Made by a program: the position numbers and the translations under genes | Assembly: GCA_050700835.1 (NCBI GenBank) | Contig: JBOHDX010000050.1 | Span: forward strand, 1-55,243 | Length of the DNA: 55,243 nt | Direction: 5' to 3' | Source of the DNA: JBOHDX01 sp050700835 | Lineage (GTDB): Bacteria > Actinomycetota > Actinomycetes > Propionibacteriales > Nocardioidaceae | Shown: positions 10,401 through 17,897 of the stretch, in pieces | Layout: every line of letters begins with the position of its first letter | How positions within the stretch are numbered: the first letter of the stretch is position 1 | The notes under the pieces: model-generated | Databases searched by the model: none | Seen by the model: only the letters and a program-made list of their open reading frames with translations | Told to the model about the DNA's origin: nothing

Positions 10401-10944
10401 GGTGCCGCCTCCGCCGTCGACTCCGCCGCGGCATGCGGAGGGAAGCCAATGCGATAACGCCGATGATGAAGGCGAATGTGACCGGGTTTCGTAGGAAGGC
10501 GATGTACGTACCTCCACCGGGCCAGTAGACCCATTCCTTGCCCACAAGGTCGGCCTTCGTTGCATGGTAGCTGTCGCGAAAGTTGTTGTTGTCGCCCTTG
10601 AAGACGTAGCGGCCGTTTTCGATCGCCACGATCCGGTGCATGACAACCGTGTGCAACTGGTGGTTGTAGTAGGCGACGATGTCTCCTACTGAGTACGAGT
10701 TCTCGGTGTGCGTGATCACCAAGCCGTTCGCCCGGAAGTGCGGCAGCATACTGATGCCGTCTGTGACGACGTAGGAAGCTGGCCCGCCGACCTTGGTCGG
10801 AGCGAACGAGAGGAATGCGGCGATGCACAACAGCATCGCGCCGGCACTCTTCGCGGCAAGCCACCCGCGACTCCGGAAGTTCACCGTGCGTGCGGCCTGC
10901 GGCACCCGTGTGCTCACTTGGACCGCGCCCGCGATGGGTGTCAT
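10390..10944 (-). CDS. Type I signal peptidase, ER/SipW-like (module B)
   Basis: A 184-residue signal peptidase with an N-terminal TM (about 30-48), catalytic serine S65 in TDGISMLPHF, base histidine H103 in VVMHRIVAI, the KGDNNNF box, and a C-terminal TM (NPVTFAFIIGVIALASL) followed by a polybasic tail. The His base marks the ER/SipW subtype. It shares only catalytic boxes with the other two peptidases in the window, so these are diverged paralogues and not a recent duplication. Upstream lies an exported-protein gene and a perfect 13-bp hairpin; downstream the next exported-protein gene overlaps it by 11 bp. Confidence 0.88.
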   Translation of the reverse strand: MTPIAGAVQVSTRVPQAARTVNFRSRGWLAAKSAGAMLLCIAAFLSFAPTKVGGPASYVVTDGISMLPHFRANGLVITHTENSYSVGDIVAYYNHQLHTVVMHRIVAIENGRYVFKGDNNNFRDSYHATKADLVGKEWVYWPGGGTYIAFLRNPVTFAFIIGVIALASLRMPRRSRRRRRHHAR

Positions 10945-10994
10945 TGATCGGTCCTTCGATGAGTGCGTTGGGGGCGTGAGTGTACCGGCGTCAG

Positions 10995-11030
10995 CGCTGG
11001 GAGGGTCAGCAGACGACGACCCTCCCAGCG
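10995..11030 (-). terminator. Hairpin between exported protein and signal peptidase (module B)
   Basis: Perfect 13-bp arms (10995-11007 and 11018-11030) with a 10-base loop begin 14 bp after the stop codon at 11045 and lie about 50 bp before the peptidase start. The position relative to the two genes is the same as in modules A and C. Confidence 0.75.
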
Positions 11031-11044
11031 GTGACGCGTGAGCC

Positions 11045-11452
11045 CTACTGGGCTGCCGACACGTGCAACTGGAAAGCGTCTTGAGTGGCCGACCACTGGT
11101 GACCGTTGATCACGTTGGGGTTCTGGCAGGTCCACGTCCCGGTGGTTTCGGCGCATTGGTAGATCCCGCTGACCCACTGGCCAGAGGTGTCCTCGAACCA
11201 GGCGCGCGCCTGGGTGGCGTTGTCCGGTGACAGAGTGAAGGACACCTGCTGGATGTAGGTGCCTCCTGGCGTGTTGGGGTTGTCGACGATCGCGTAATGA
11301 ACGTTGCGGACGTTGTAACCCGAGATCGCACCCGAGCCCACACCAGCGTTCGACGGCGCAACGGAGTTGCTCGCCATGAAGGCGAAGCCGGTGGTGCCCA
11401 GCATGATTGCCGCACCAATCGGGAGCGCCACCCTCTTCATCAGTCGGTTCAT
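11045..11452 (-). CDS. Small exported protein, first gene of module B
   Basis: A 135-residue exported protein. AAGGAG lies 9-10 bases before the ATG at 11452. The signal is MNRLMKRVALPIGAAIMLGTTGF, followed by FMASNSVAPSNAG, a motif shared with the 9933-10400 protein. The mature domain has strand-like segments (VHYAIVDN, QQVSFTLSPDN) and a Cys pair (IYQCAET, WTCQNP), ending with DAFQLHVSAAQ. The next gene is an ER-type signal peptidase. Such motifs just after the hydrophobic core are typical of SipW-class signals. No named family is recognised; a surface or matrix protein is the best guess. Confidence 0.78.
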   Translation of the reverse strand: MNRLMKRVALPIGAAIMLGTTGFAFMASNSVAPSNAGVGSGAISGYNVRNVHYAIVDNPNTPGGTYIQQVSFTLSPDNATQARAWFEDTSGQWVSGIYQCAETTGTWTCQNPNVINGHQWSATQDAFQLHVSAAQ

Positions 11453-11727
11453 TTGGATTCTCTCCTTGCGCCGGCGCGGTCGCCCCGCGTCACTCTGAAA
11501 CGTGGACCCGGGCCGCTCGGGCGACCCAGCCGATCCCGAGACAACCCGCGGATCGTGCACTCATCATGCACCGAGCCAAACATTGGCGACATCGTGAAAA
11601 TTGATGAATTGCTGGCCATTCGCAGGAAGTGCTACGACCGTCCACGCGATGCATTTCCGCGGGCGATCCAGGCTCCAGCAACGGACTGGGCAATCGCTGC
11701 CCGGTCGTTGATCGGAACCGGCGCCGG

Positions 11728-12411
11728 CTAGCTCGAGGTTCCGGCCATGTCCAGACTCTCAGCGGTCGACGATCCGCCCTGCGTCTCCGGCTCGGCGTCG
11801 GTCGTCGACGCGGTGGACGGCTCCGAGCCCGCGGCGGTCGTCGGCCCGGCAGGGTCATCCTGGTTCACCGCATCGTCGCGCGAGCTCTTGGAGCGGAATC
11901 GCTTCGGCATCGCAAGCACTACCAAGGCGGCCAGAGCACAGAGGCCGGCCAGCCAGAGAGCAATCGTGCGAGTCTGCGGCTGATGCCACCAGATCGCGGC
12001 GTAGCCGATCAGCGGCAGGGAGAACTGCGCACGGTACGCCGTCGATCCGCGCAACGTCACAGTCCACGGATCGGGAACGGGGTTGTTGTCGCCCTGGGTC
12101 TTGATCACCAGGGCGTCGCCCACGTGCTTCAAGGAAATGATCCGGTGCACGACCAACTCGGCCGGGTTGTCCGGCCGGTGGAAGACGATGACGTCCCTGA
12201 CCTGTAGCGACGAGATCGGTACCCGCTCTGTCACGACAACGCCTCCAACCGGGAGGCCCGGTCGCATGCTCCCGGTCAGAACCGGGCGCACCTGGTATCG
12301 ACCCGAGAGGACGGCCACCGCCGCGCCAACCGCCAAGGCAACGATGAGCACCAAGACGGCCGTGCGAACCATGCGGCTGGCCGCGCCCGGAGGATCAATT
12401 TCAGCCGCCAT
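11728..12411 (-). CDS. Type I signal peptidase, ER/SipW-like (module C)
   Basis: A 227-residue signal peptidase: TM1 about 16-36, catalytic serine S48 in LTGSMRPGLP, base histidine H89 in LVVHRII, GDNNPV box, C-terminal TM (TIALWLAGLCALAALVVLA), then a Ser/Thr/Glu-rich tail of about 60 residues. GGAG lies 6 bases before the ATG at 12411; a TTG at 12423 is in frame but overlaps this site. Directly upstream are a strong hairpin (12457-12500) and a damaged exported-protein gene, so this peptidase may have lost its own substrate. Between it and module B lies about 270 bp without a gene. Confidence 0.87.
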   Translation of the reverse strand: MAAEIDPPGAASRMVRTAVLVLIVALAVGAAVAVLSGRYQVRPVLTGSMRPGLPVGGVVVTERVPISSLQVRDVIVFHRPDNPAELVVHRIISLKHVGDALVIKTQGDNNPVPDPWTVTLRGSTAYRAQFSLPLIGYAAIWWHQPQTRTIALWLAGLCALAALVVLAMPKRFRSKSSRDDAVNQDDPAGPTTAAGSEPSTASTTDAEPETQGGSSTAESLDMAGTSS

Positions 12412-12456
12412 GCGTTTCTCCAAACAGACTGCGAAGGCTGGCTGTGCAGAAACGAT

Positions 12457-12500
12457 GAGTACCAGGTAGGTCGTCCACTACAGCGACCTACCTGGTACTC
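12457..12500 (-). terminator. Hairpin between broken substrate gene and signal peptidase (module C)
   Basis: Perfect 17-bp arms (12457-12473 and 12484-12500) with a 10-base loop begin 8 bp after the stop at 12508. It is the longest of the three equivalent hairpins and is AT-richer than its surroundings. Confidence 0.8.
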
Positions 12501-12507
12501 CGATGCC

Positions 12508-12759
12508 TCAGCCCTCGTAGTTGAGGTTTACGGTGGGCGTGACGCTCCCGCCCTGCGCGGCGTCAGTGAGGCTAGGCGGAGCGGTGATCGTGCCGCCGTA
12601 GGTGTTCAAGCCGCATGCCTGAGTAACGGTGCCGGCATGGAACTCCACTTGGTACGCGTCCTTGCCACCGGGCGCCAGCGGACCAGCAACCGGCCGCCCT
12701 GGCCCTCGGCGTCGTCGGCCTGGGTGCTGGCGCTACTTTTCTGAACGAGTACGAGACAT
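12508..12759 (-). pseudogene. Broken exported-protein gene (module C)
   Basis: A GGAGGA lies 6 bases before an ATG at 12759 that begins MSRTRSEK and then meets an in-frame TAG at 12733-12735. The same frame reopens and ends with a protein-like tail (KDAYQVEFHAGTV, ACGLNTYGG, PTVNLNYEG) and a TGA at 12508, followed at once by the module C hairpin. Position, size (84 codons including stops) and setting match the intact exported proteins of modules A and B. The stretch between the TAG and the tail has no hydrophobic core in this frame, so the signal peptide is missing or scrambled. I treat it as a pseudogene; a rearranged or phase-variable gene is possible (see findings). Confidence 0.55.
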
Positions 12760-13019
12760 GAGCATTCCTCCGAAATCCAGATGAGCCCCGGTTTCGCCTC
12801 TAGCTCCCCGCCTGGCCCAAAATGGCGACCACCCACCGGGCGGATCTGTGCCTCGCTCACGACTCGCTCGAGCCGCAGGACGAGTTGACCGCGTTGAGGC
12901 GTGGGCCACATCATCAAATTTGGGGAACTGTGCTTACCGCCGGCTTGACCTGGGAGTCCCTGGATCGGCCCCACGTCCGCAGCGTGAAAGCGTGCCGCGA
13001 GCACTGAGAGCTCGAGCCG

Positions 13020-13733
13020 TTAGGGCAGGTCGAGCAGCTTCTCCCGCACGGCGTACATGACCGCCTCCATCCGCGAGTGCAGCTGCAGCTTCTCCAAGAT
13101 GTTGCGCACGTGGTTCTTCACGGTGTTCTCGCTGATGAACAACGTCTTCGCGATCTCGCGGTTGTTGTGCCCGCGAGCGACGTGTCTCAGCACCTCCAGC
13201 TCGCGCCCGGTCAGGCGGGGCGTCGTCACGTCGGCCTTGCCGGGGCGCGACATCTGCTTGAACTCGTCGAGCAGCTTCGTCGCCATCGCCGGGCTGATCA
13301 GCGACTGACCGTCCGCCACCAGCCGGATCGCTTCTGCGACCTGGTCGATCGAGGAGTCCTTCAGCAGGTAGCCGGAGGCGCCGTTCTTGACCGCGTCATA
13401 GAGGTCGGCCTCCTCGTCGCTGGCGGTCAGCATCACGATCCGGGTCGTCGGCGCGACCTGCTTGATCGCGGCACACGTGGCGATCCCGGACTGCTTCGGC
13501 ATCCGCACGTCCAGCAGTACGACGTCGGGCGCAGTCGCCACCACGACATCCACCGCGCTTCGCCCGTCCGACGCGTCCCCGACGAGCTGGAGCCCCGGCT
13601 CGCCGGACAGCACCATCATCAAGCCGCGCCGGAAGAGCTCCTGGTCGTCGACCACCACCACGCGTACCGCTTCGTTCGGCGTCGGTACGGCGGGGACCGA
13701 CTCCGCCGGGCCACCCGAACCGTCCGCCTGCAT
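13020..13733 (-). CDS. Orphan NarL/LuxR-type response regulator
   Basis: A 237-residue regulator. After a Pro-rich lead, the receiver starts at VRVVVVDDQELFRRG, with phosphoacceptor D75 in VVLLDVRMP and the conserved KNGASGYLLK lysine. A LuxR-type helix-turn-helix (LTGRELEVLRHVARG, then FISENTVKNHVRNILEKL) fills the C-terminus. No kinase gene adjoins it. An orphan regulator near hpf and secA is conserved in Streptomyces and relatives. The ATG at 13733 has no clear ribosome site, and starts nearer the receiver are possible. Targets cannot be deduced; it also faces the exported-protein modules downstream on the same strand. Confidence 0.9.
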   Translation of the reverse strand: MQADGSGGPAESVPAVPTPNEAVRVVVVDDQELFRRGLMMVLSGEPGLQLVGDASDGRSAVDVVVATAPDVVLLDVRMPKQSGIATCAAIKQVAPTTRIVMLTASDEEADLYDAVKNGASGYLLKDSSIDQVAEAIRLVADGQSLISPAMATKLLDEFKQMSRPGKADVTTPRLTGRELEVLRHVARGHNNREIAKTLFISENTVKNHVRNILEKLQLHSRMEAVMYAVREKLLDLP

Positions 13734-13847
13734 ATCGCGATCATGGCATGACTGGGGTCGCGCGACGCTCAGAGTTGAAGGACAACCACTCCCGCAACCC
13801 GGAGAAGGCGCCGTCGCGCTCGAATATGTGGGGGCTCGGGGCTACGG

Positions 13848-13933
13848 CCGTCACGCTGCTACGGCGCGGGCAGAGGGCGCGAGACGACGACCGTCACGCT
13901 GCTACGGCGAGAGCAGGCAGAGGGCAGCCCGCG
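13848..13933. repeat. Imperfect 43-bp tandem repeat in hpf-regulator gap
   Basis: The 19-bp block CCGTCACGCTGCTACGGCG occurs at 13848-13866 and 13891-13909, each followed by related CGGGCAGAGGGC-like sequence, giving two 43-bp units. Each block has GC-rich inverted ends (CCGT..ACGG). The remaining non-coding stretch 13734-14033 shows no gene. Confidence 0.6.
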
Positions 13934-14033
13934 ACCCGAGCGAACGGGAAGTTGCGCAGTACGGCACCACGGCGAGCGCCCGGAGTGGTGCGTTAGCGCG
14001 CAGCACTCGGAGTCAGGGGCGCCTGCCGCGGGA

Positions 14034-14651
14034 TCAGATCGCGAGGTGGATGACGCCGTAGTCGTAGCCGCGACGGCGGTAGACGACGCTCGGCTGCTCA
14101 CTGGCCTTGTCGACGAACAGGTAGAAGTCGTGCCCGACCAGTTCCATCTCGTACAACGCCTGCTCGAGCGTCATCGGGTGAGCCATGTGGGTCTTCTCCC
14201 GGACGACCAGGGGACCGTCGCCGTCGACCTTCACCGGGCCGGACTCGGTACGGCCGTGGTCGGACCCGTCCGAGGCATCGATCTCGCTGAGCGGCAGCGG
14301 GGCGGTCGCGGTGGCCTCCGCGAGCGACGTCGGAGTGCGGGAGCCATGGTGGACCCGGCGTCGGTCGGCGGCGCGACGCAGCCGCGCCTCCAGCCGCACG
14401 ATGGCCTTGTCAAGGGCACTCAGCTTGTCCTCCGCGCACGCCTCCGCGCGTACGACGGGCCCTCGTGAGTGCAAGGTCAACTCGACCCTGGTGGCTCGGT
14501 CACCGAGACGCGGATTGCGCTCCGGCGACACCTCGACGTCGATGCGGATCACTCTGTGGTCGAACTTCTCCACCCGCGACAGCTTTTCCGCGACGTGTTC
14601 GCGGAATCGGTCGGAGATCTCGCAATGACGACCCTTGACCACCAACTCCAT
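14034..14651 (-). CDS. hpf: Long-form ribosome hibernation promoting factor
   Basis: A 205-residue long HPF. The N-terminal YfiA/HPF domain (MELVVKGRHCEISDRFREHVAEKL .. IRIDVEVSPERNPR .. VRAEACAEDKLSALDKAIVRLEARLRR) binds the 30S subunit; the linker is followed by the C-terminal dimerisation domain with the hallmark MTLEQALYEMELVGHDFYLFVD and YRRRGYDYGVIHL. Long forms dimerise 70S ribosomes into 100S particles in stationary phase. GGAGG lies 5 bases before the ATG at 14651; a GTG at 14663 overlaps that site. It is syntenic with the Mycobacterium and Streptomyces loci. Confidence 0.95.
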   Translation of the reverse strand: MELVVKGRHCEISDRFREHVAEKLSRVEKFDHRVIRIDVEVSPERNPRLGDRATRVELTLHSRGPVVRAEACAEDKLSALDKAIVRLEARLRRAADRRRVHHGSRTPTSLAEATATAPLPLSEIDASDGSDHGRTESGPVKVDGDGPLVVREKTHMAHPMTLEQALYEMELVGHDFYLFVDKASEQPSVVYRRRGYDYGVIHLAI

Positions 14652-14940
14652 GTGGACCTCCACTATTCGGCATGCCGGACGGCGAAAGACGTCGGCACCC
14701 GCTCTGGACCATCCCGGTGCTGCGGTCCGATCCGCAGCCAGAACCGAGGTGGACCTGACCAGGTGCCATGCACCGACCGTAGTCGGACCGTTGCTCCGGC
14801 GGTAGCCGGTGGGCGGATTGCCTCGGATTCCGTACCGCTGAGTGCTGAGGTCGCTCGTCGCTCGTCACTGGCCGCACGTCACTGGCCGCGCGTCGTGGGC
14901 TTCGGGCGCGGATCTCGGGTTAAGGAGAGTGACGGCCGTA

Positions 14941-15113
14941 GATCCGCGCCCTCTGCCCACTCAACGCCACACCAGCGCTACCCCCCGTGGATCCGCGCAC
15001 TCCGCCCACTTCTCGGCATACCGGCGGTACCACAATCTGCGGCCTTCGCCCATTCCCCGCCGTACCAGCGCTACCACCGACCCGCGCCCTCGGCCACTCG
15101 CCGAGGTACGCGG
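14941..15113. repeat. Four degenerate 44-49-bp tandem units between comF and hpf
   Basis: Units begin at 14941, 14990, 15034 and 15079. Each runs roughly GATCCGCGC-C-CTCxGCCCAC-T-xCxGCxxTACCxGCGCTACCAC. They fill the 3' side of comF, up to its stop. The other part of the gap (14652-14940) shows no gene or clear signal beyond the presumed hpf promoter. Confidence 0.6.
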
Positions 15114-15965
15114 CTAGCGATGCGGGAGGTAGGTGCGCGGGGTGGCGGCTACGGTGGCGAGGGCAAATGGCTGGGTGCCGGCGGCGCGCAGTGCCCGAAC
15201 TGCCTCGGCGAGGGTGGCGCCTGTGGTGATGACGTCGTCGACCACGATCACGCGGGTGATCGGCCCGGAGGTCGTGGCGGAGGTCGTGGCGGAGGTCGTG
15301 GCGCAAGTCGTGGCGGAGGTCGAGGCGGAAGTCGAGGCGGAAGTCGAGGCGGAAGTCGTGGCGGCGAACGCGCCGGCCAGGTTGCCGGCCCGTGCGGTGG
15401 CGGTGAGACCGGCCTGGTCGTCCACGACTCTGGCGTGCCTGAGAACTGTGCGGACGCGGGCGTCGACGCCGCAGCGACGCAGCGTCGAGGCGGCCGCCTG
15501 GCTCATCGCCAGCACCGGGTCGTGGCCACGCATCTTCACCGCGGCAGGGGAGGACGGCACCGGGACCAACGTCACCGGCCGGCCGACAGTCACCCGCTCG
15601 CCCACAGTCGTCAACCCAGGAGTCACCGACTCGCCCACAGCCCCAGGCAGGGCGCCTAGCGCGTACTCCACCACGGCTGCGAGGGCGACGCCGAGGGGGC
15701 GGCGCAGCCCGTATCGTCGCTGCTCCTTGTGGCCGAGGAGCATCGCGCGGACCGCGCCGGCGTACACGGCCATGGCGTAAGGCGGCACGGGCACCGGGAT
15801 GGTCAGACCGAGCGGCACCGGGTCGGGCCACACCAGCCGTGGCTTGGCGCGCAGCGACGCCCGACAAGCCGGGCAGAGTCGTCGACCCGGCCTCAGGCAC
15901 CCGGCGCAGGATCCGCCGAGCACGAGGTCAGCGGCGGCGTCTCGCAACGTGAGCATCGCAGGCAT
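15114..15965 (-). CDS. comF: ComF-family phosphoribosyltransferase-like protein with repeat insertion
   Basis: About 283 residues. The N-terminal zinc ribbon is seen as CAGC and CPAC, followed by the PRTase-like domain ending in VIVVDDVITTGATLAEAVRAL, the PRPP-binding loop of ComF proteins, which are linked to DNA uptake or to phosphoribosyl chemistry. Between the AGNLAGAFA segment and the PRPP loop the protein carries about 32 residues of Ala/Ser/Thr repeats coded by eight 12-bp units (15268-15363). Homologues normally have only a short GRVPALVLG-type link here. Start uncertain: ATG 15965 or 15956 suits the family, while openings at 16031-16034 add residues. No ribosome site stands out. Confidence 0.85.
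   Translation of the reverse strand: MPAMLTLRDAAADLVLGGSCAGCLRPGRRLCPACRASLRAKPRLVWPDPVPLGLTIPVPVPPYAMAVYAGAVRAMLLGHKEQRRYGLRRPLGVALAAVVEYALGALPGAVGESVTPGLTTVGERVTVGRPVTLVPVPSSPAAVKMRGHDPVLAMSQAAASTLRRCGVDARVRTVLRHARVVDDQAGLTATARAGNLAGAFAATTSASTSASTSASTSATTCATTSATTSATTSGPITRVIVVDDVITTGATLAEAVRALRAAGTQPFALATVAATPRTYLPHR
15268..15363. repeat. Eight tandem 12-bp units inside comF
   Basis: Eight in-frame units of the form GAGGTCGTGGCG or GAAGTCGAGGCG lie end to end with no gaps. On the coding strand they specify tetrapeptides such as ATTS and ASTS. Because units are multiples of 3, copy-number change keeps the frame. Confidence 0.9.
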
Positions 15966-16073
15966 CGTGGGTCCGGCGGCCGGGTCGCGGGTAGAACCGG
16001 TACGCCTGTGGACGTGACCAGACACAGGCATCAACGGCCACGGGTCCCAGTCGGAACCAGGCGAACGCAGTGC

Positions 16074-17897
16074 TCAGCCGGGGAAGTTCGCGTCGGTGAG
16101 CGGGTCGGCGCGCACGTCGGTCTGGACAGGGGTCCAGGCGCCGTCGTTGCCCTGGAACCACCAGCGGCCCTGCCGGTCGCCGACATAGATCACGCCGTCG
16201 CCGGTGCCCGACGACGCGACCGAGACGGCGCCGACACGGCCGAGCAGCGAGCTGCCATTGAACTGTCCGCCGGTGACCGACGACCCGTCGATGCGGGCGG
16301 TGTACGGCTGGGGCGACAAGCCGCCCAGGGTGCTGAGCACGACCAGATCCGTCGGATCAGCCCAGGCGATGTCGAGCGGGTTGCTGAAGTCGATCGACGC
16401 GGCGGTGGTGAGCGGCCGGATCCGGCCGATTCCTTGGACCGTCCCGGTGGCGGTCCGGTTCACTCGGGCGATCAGGATCTGCGCGGCCGGCGGCACCGAC
16501 TGCCCGGTGGGCGGGTGGATCGGCCCCGCCGGGCGTACCAAGACAGCGATCCGCGCCTCGTCCGGCGACATCGTGAAGCGCAGGATCCGCCGGTGTGCGA
16601 GCGGGCCGAGGGCGATGGACCCGACGGTGTGCCCGTGCAGCATCAGCAGCACGGCGCCACTCGGGGTCCGGTCGACCACCCAGAGGTTGCCGTCACGGTC
16701 CCAGGTCGGGTCGATCAGGTCGTGGCCGCCCTTGTAGAGGACGGATGCGGAGGCGTCGGTGGTGGCGCTGATCGGTCCGGAGAGCAGGGTCGTGCCGCCG
16801 TCGGTGACCGCGGCGAGAGTCCCTAGACCGGGCTGGACGTCGAACTGCCTGATGCCCTCGTCCGACTGGCCCCACAGGCCCTTGAATGGTGACACCTGGT
16901 CGCGGTTCACGGCAACGAGTCGCCCGTGCAGCAAGGCGAACAGCTGGTTGCGCGACGACGGGCCGGCCGGGTCGTACTTCTCCCACGACGAGAGCGGCTG
17001 TACGGCGGGGAGCCCCGGGATCACGATGGCCCGGTCTCCTTGCAGCAGGCGAACCCCAGTGACGCCGTCGACCTGCCCGAGGGTCCACACCAGCTGGGCC
17101 GACGCGAGGTCGGTCTCGGACCTGCTCCAACCGACCTCCGGCGGCCCGAACGAGACGTCGGCCACGCCGTCGGACCTGATGGCGACGGCGGAGCTGGCCT
17201 GGTCGATGGTCGGCAGCACCGTGCCGGCTTGGCCGCGCAGGTCGCTAGTTGGCCCCTTCTGCAGGCCGTGCACGAGATTGGCGGCGACGCCGGTGCCGGA
17301 CGCGAGATAGATCGGGTCGGCGACGAGGTCGTCGTTGGCGCGGTTGACGAAGTAGAGCGAGTAGGGCCGGTAGTAGCGGGTGAAGAAGTCGGCACTGATG
17401 AACCTGATGTCCGGTGGGTCGATGATCCGCCACTCCCCCGCCACCTTCCGCAGCGTGAACGTGCTGTCGCTCACCGACACCAGGCCGGACGCGGTTCGAT
17501 AGACGCCGCGCGGGCTCAGCGAGGCTACCTGGTGTGCCTGCACGAGCACGTGGTTCGGCGCCGCCGGGTGCGAGGTCTCCTGGTCGTAGACGACGGTCGC
17601 CCGCTCGGGATGCCAGCCCGCGGCCGACCCCGGCGCGAGGTACTGCGCGGCGACCGCGTTCGAGATCGGGTACGCCTGGAACGAGTCGAGGAAGCCCTGC
17701 ACGATCTGGGTCTGGTCGCTGCCGGGCTGCGGACCGGGAGGGCTGAACCGCACCTGCAACGCCTGGTCGGACCGCGACCCGGTGGCGGAGTGCACGGAGC
17801 CGCCGGACGGGATCGAAGCGCAGCCGGCCGCAAGGGTGGCGACGGCCACCAGCAGGCCGGCGAAGCGGCGGGCTCCGCGGGTGGTGGGCCGGCTCAC
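16074..17897 (-). CDS. lpqB: Lipoprotein LpqB, partner of MtrB
   Basis: A 607-residue lipoprotein with lipobox cysteine C26 in TLAAGC. The N-terminal half is a GerMN-type domain (QIVQGFLDSFQAYPI.. QYLAPGSAAGWHP.. FFTRYYRPYSLYFV) and the C-terminal half a beta-propeller-like domain. LpqB associates with the MtrB sensor and affects MtrA activation and cell division in mycobacteria. The start is GTG at 17897, overlapping the mtrB stop by 4 bp (GTGA), so translation is coupled. The operon order mtrA-mtrB-lpqB is the usual one. Confidence 0.95.
   Translation of the reverse strand: MSRPTTRGARRFAGLLVAVATLAAGCASIPSGGSVHSATGSRSDQALQVRFSPPGPQPGSDQTQIVQGFLDSFQAYPISNAVAAQYLAPGSAAGWHPERATVVYDQETSHPAAPNHVLVQAHQVASLSPRGVYRTASGLVSVSDSTFTLRKVAGEWRIIDPPDIRFISADFFTRYYRPYSLYFVNRANDDLVADPIYLASGTGVAANLVHGLQKGPTSDLRGQAGTVLPTIDQASSAVAIRSDGVADVSFGPPEVGWSRSETDLASAQLVWTLGQVDGVTGVRLLQGDRAIVIPGLPAVQPLSSWEKYDPAGPSSRNQLFALLHGRLVAVNRDQVSPFKGLWGQSDEGIRQFDVQPGLGTLAAVTDGGTTLLSGPISATTDASASVLYKGGHDLIDPTWDRDGNLWVVDRTPSGAVLLMLHGHTVGSIALGPLAHRRILRFTMSPDEARIAVLVRPAGPIHPPTGQSVPPAAQILIARVNRTATGTVQGIGRIRPLTTAASIDFSNPLDIAWADPTDLVVLSTLGGLSPQPYTARIDGSSVTGGQFNGSSLLGRVGAVSVASSGTGDGVIYVGDRQGRWWFQGNDGAWTPVQTDVRADPLTDANFPG

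Noticed and set aside
12606..13004. 132-residue minus-strand ORF
   Set aside because: No ribosome site, no protein-like composition, and it overlaps the broken substrate gene in another frame.
15268..15363. CRISPR array
   Set aside because: Twelve-bp units without spacers inside a coding gene are a microsatellite, not CRISPR.
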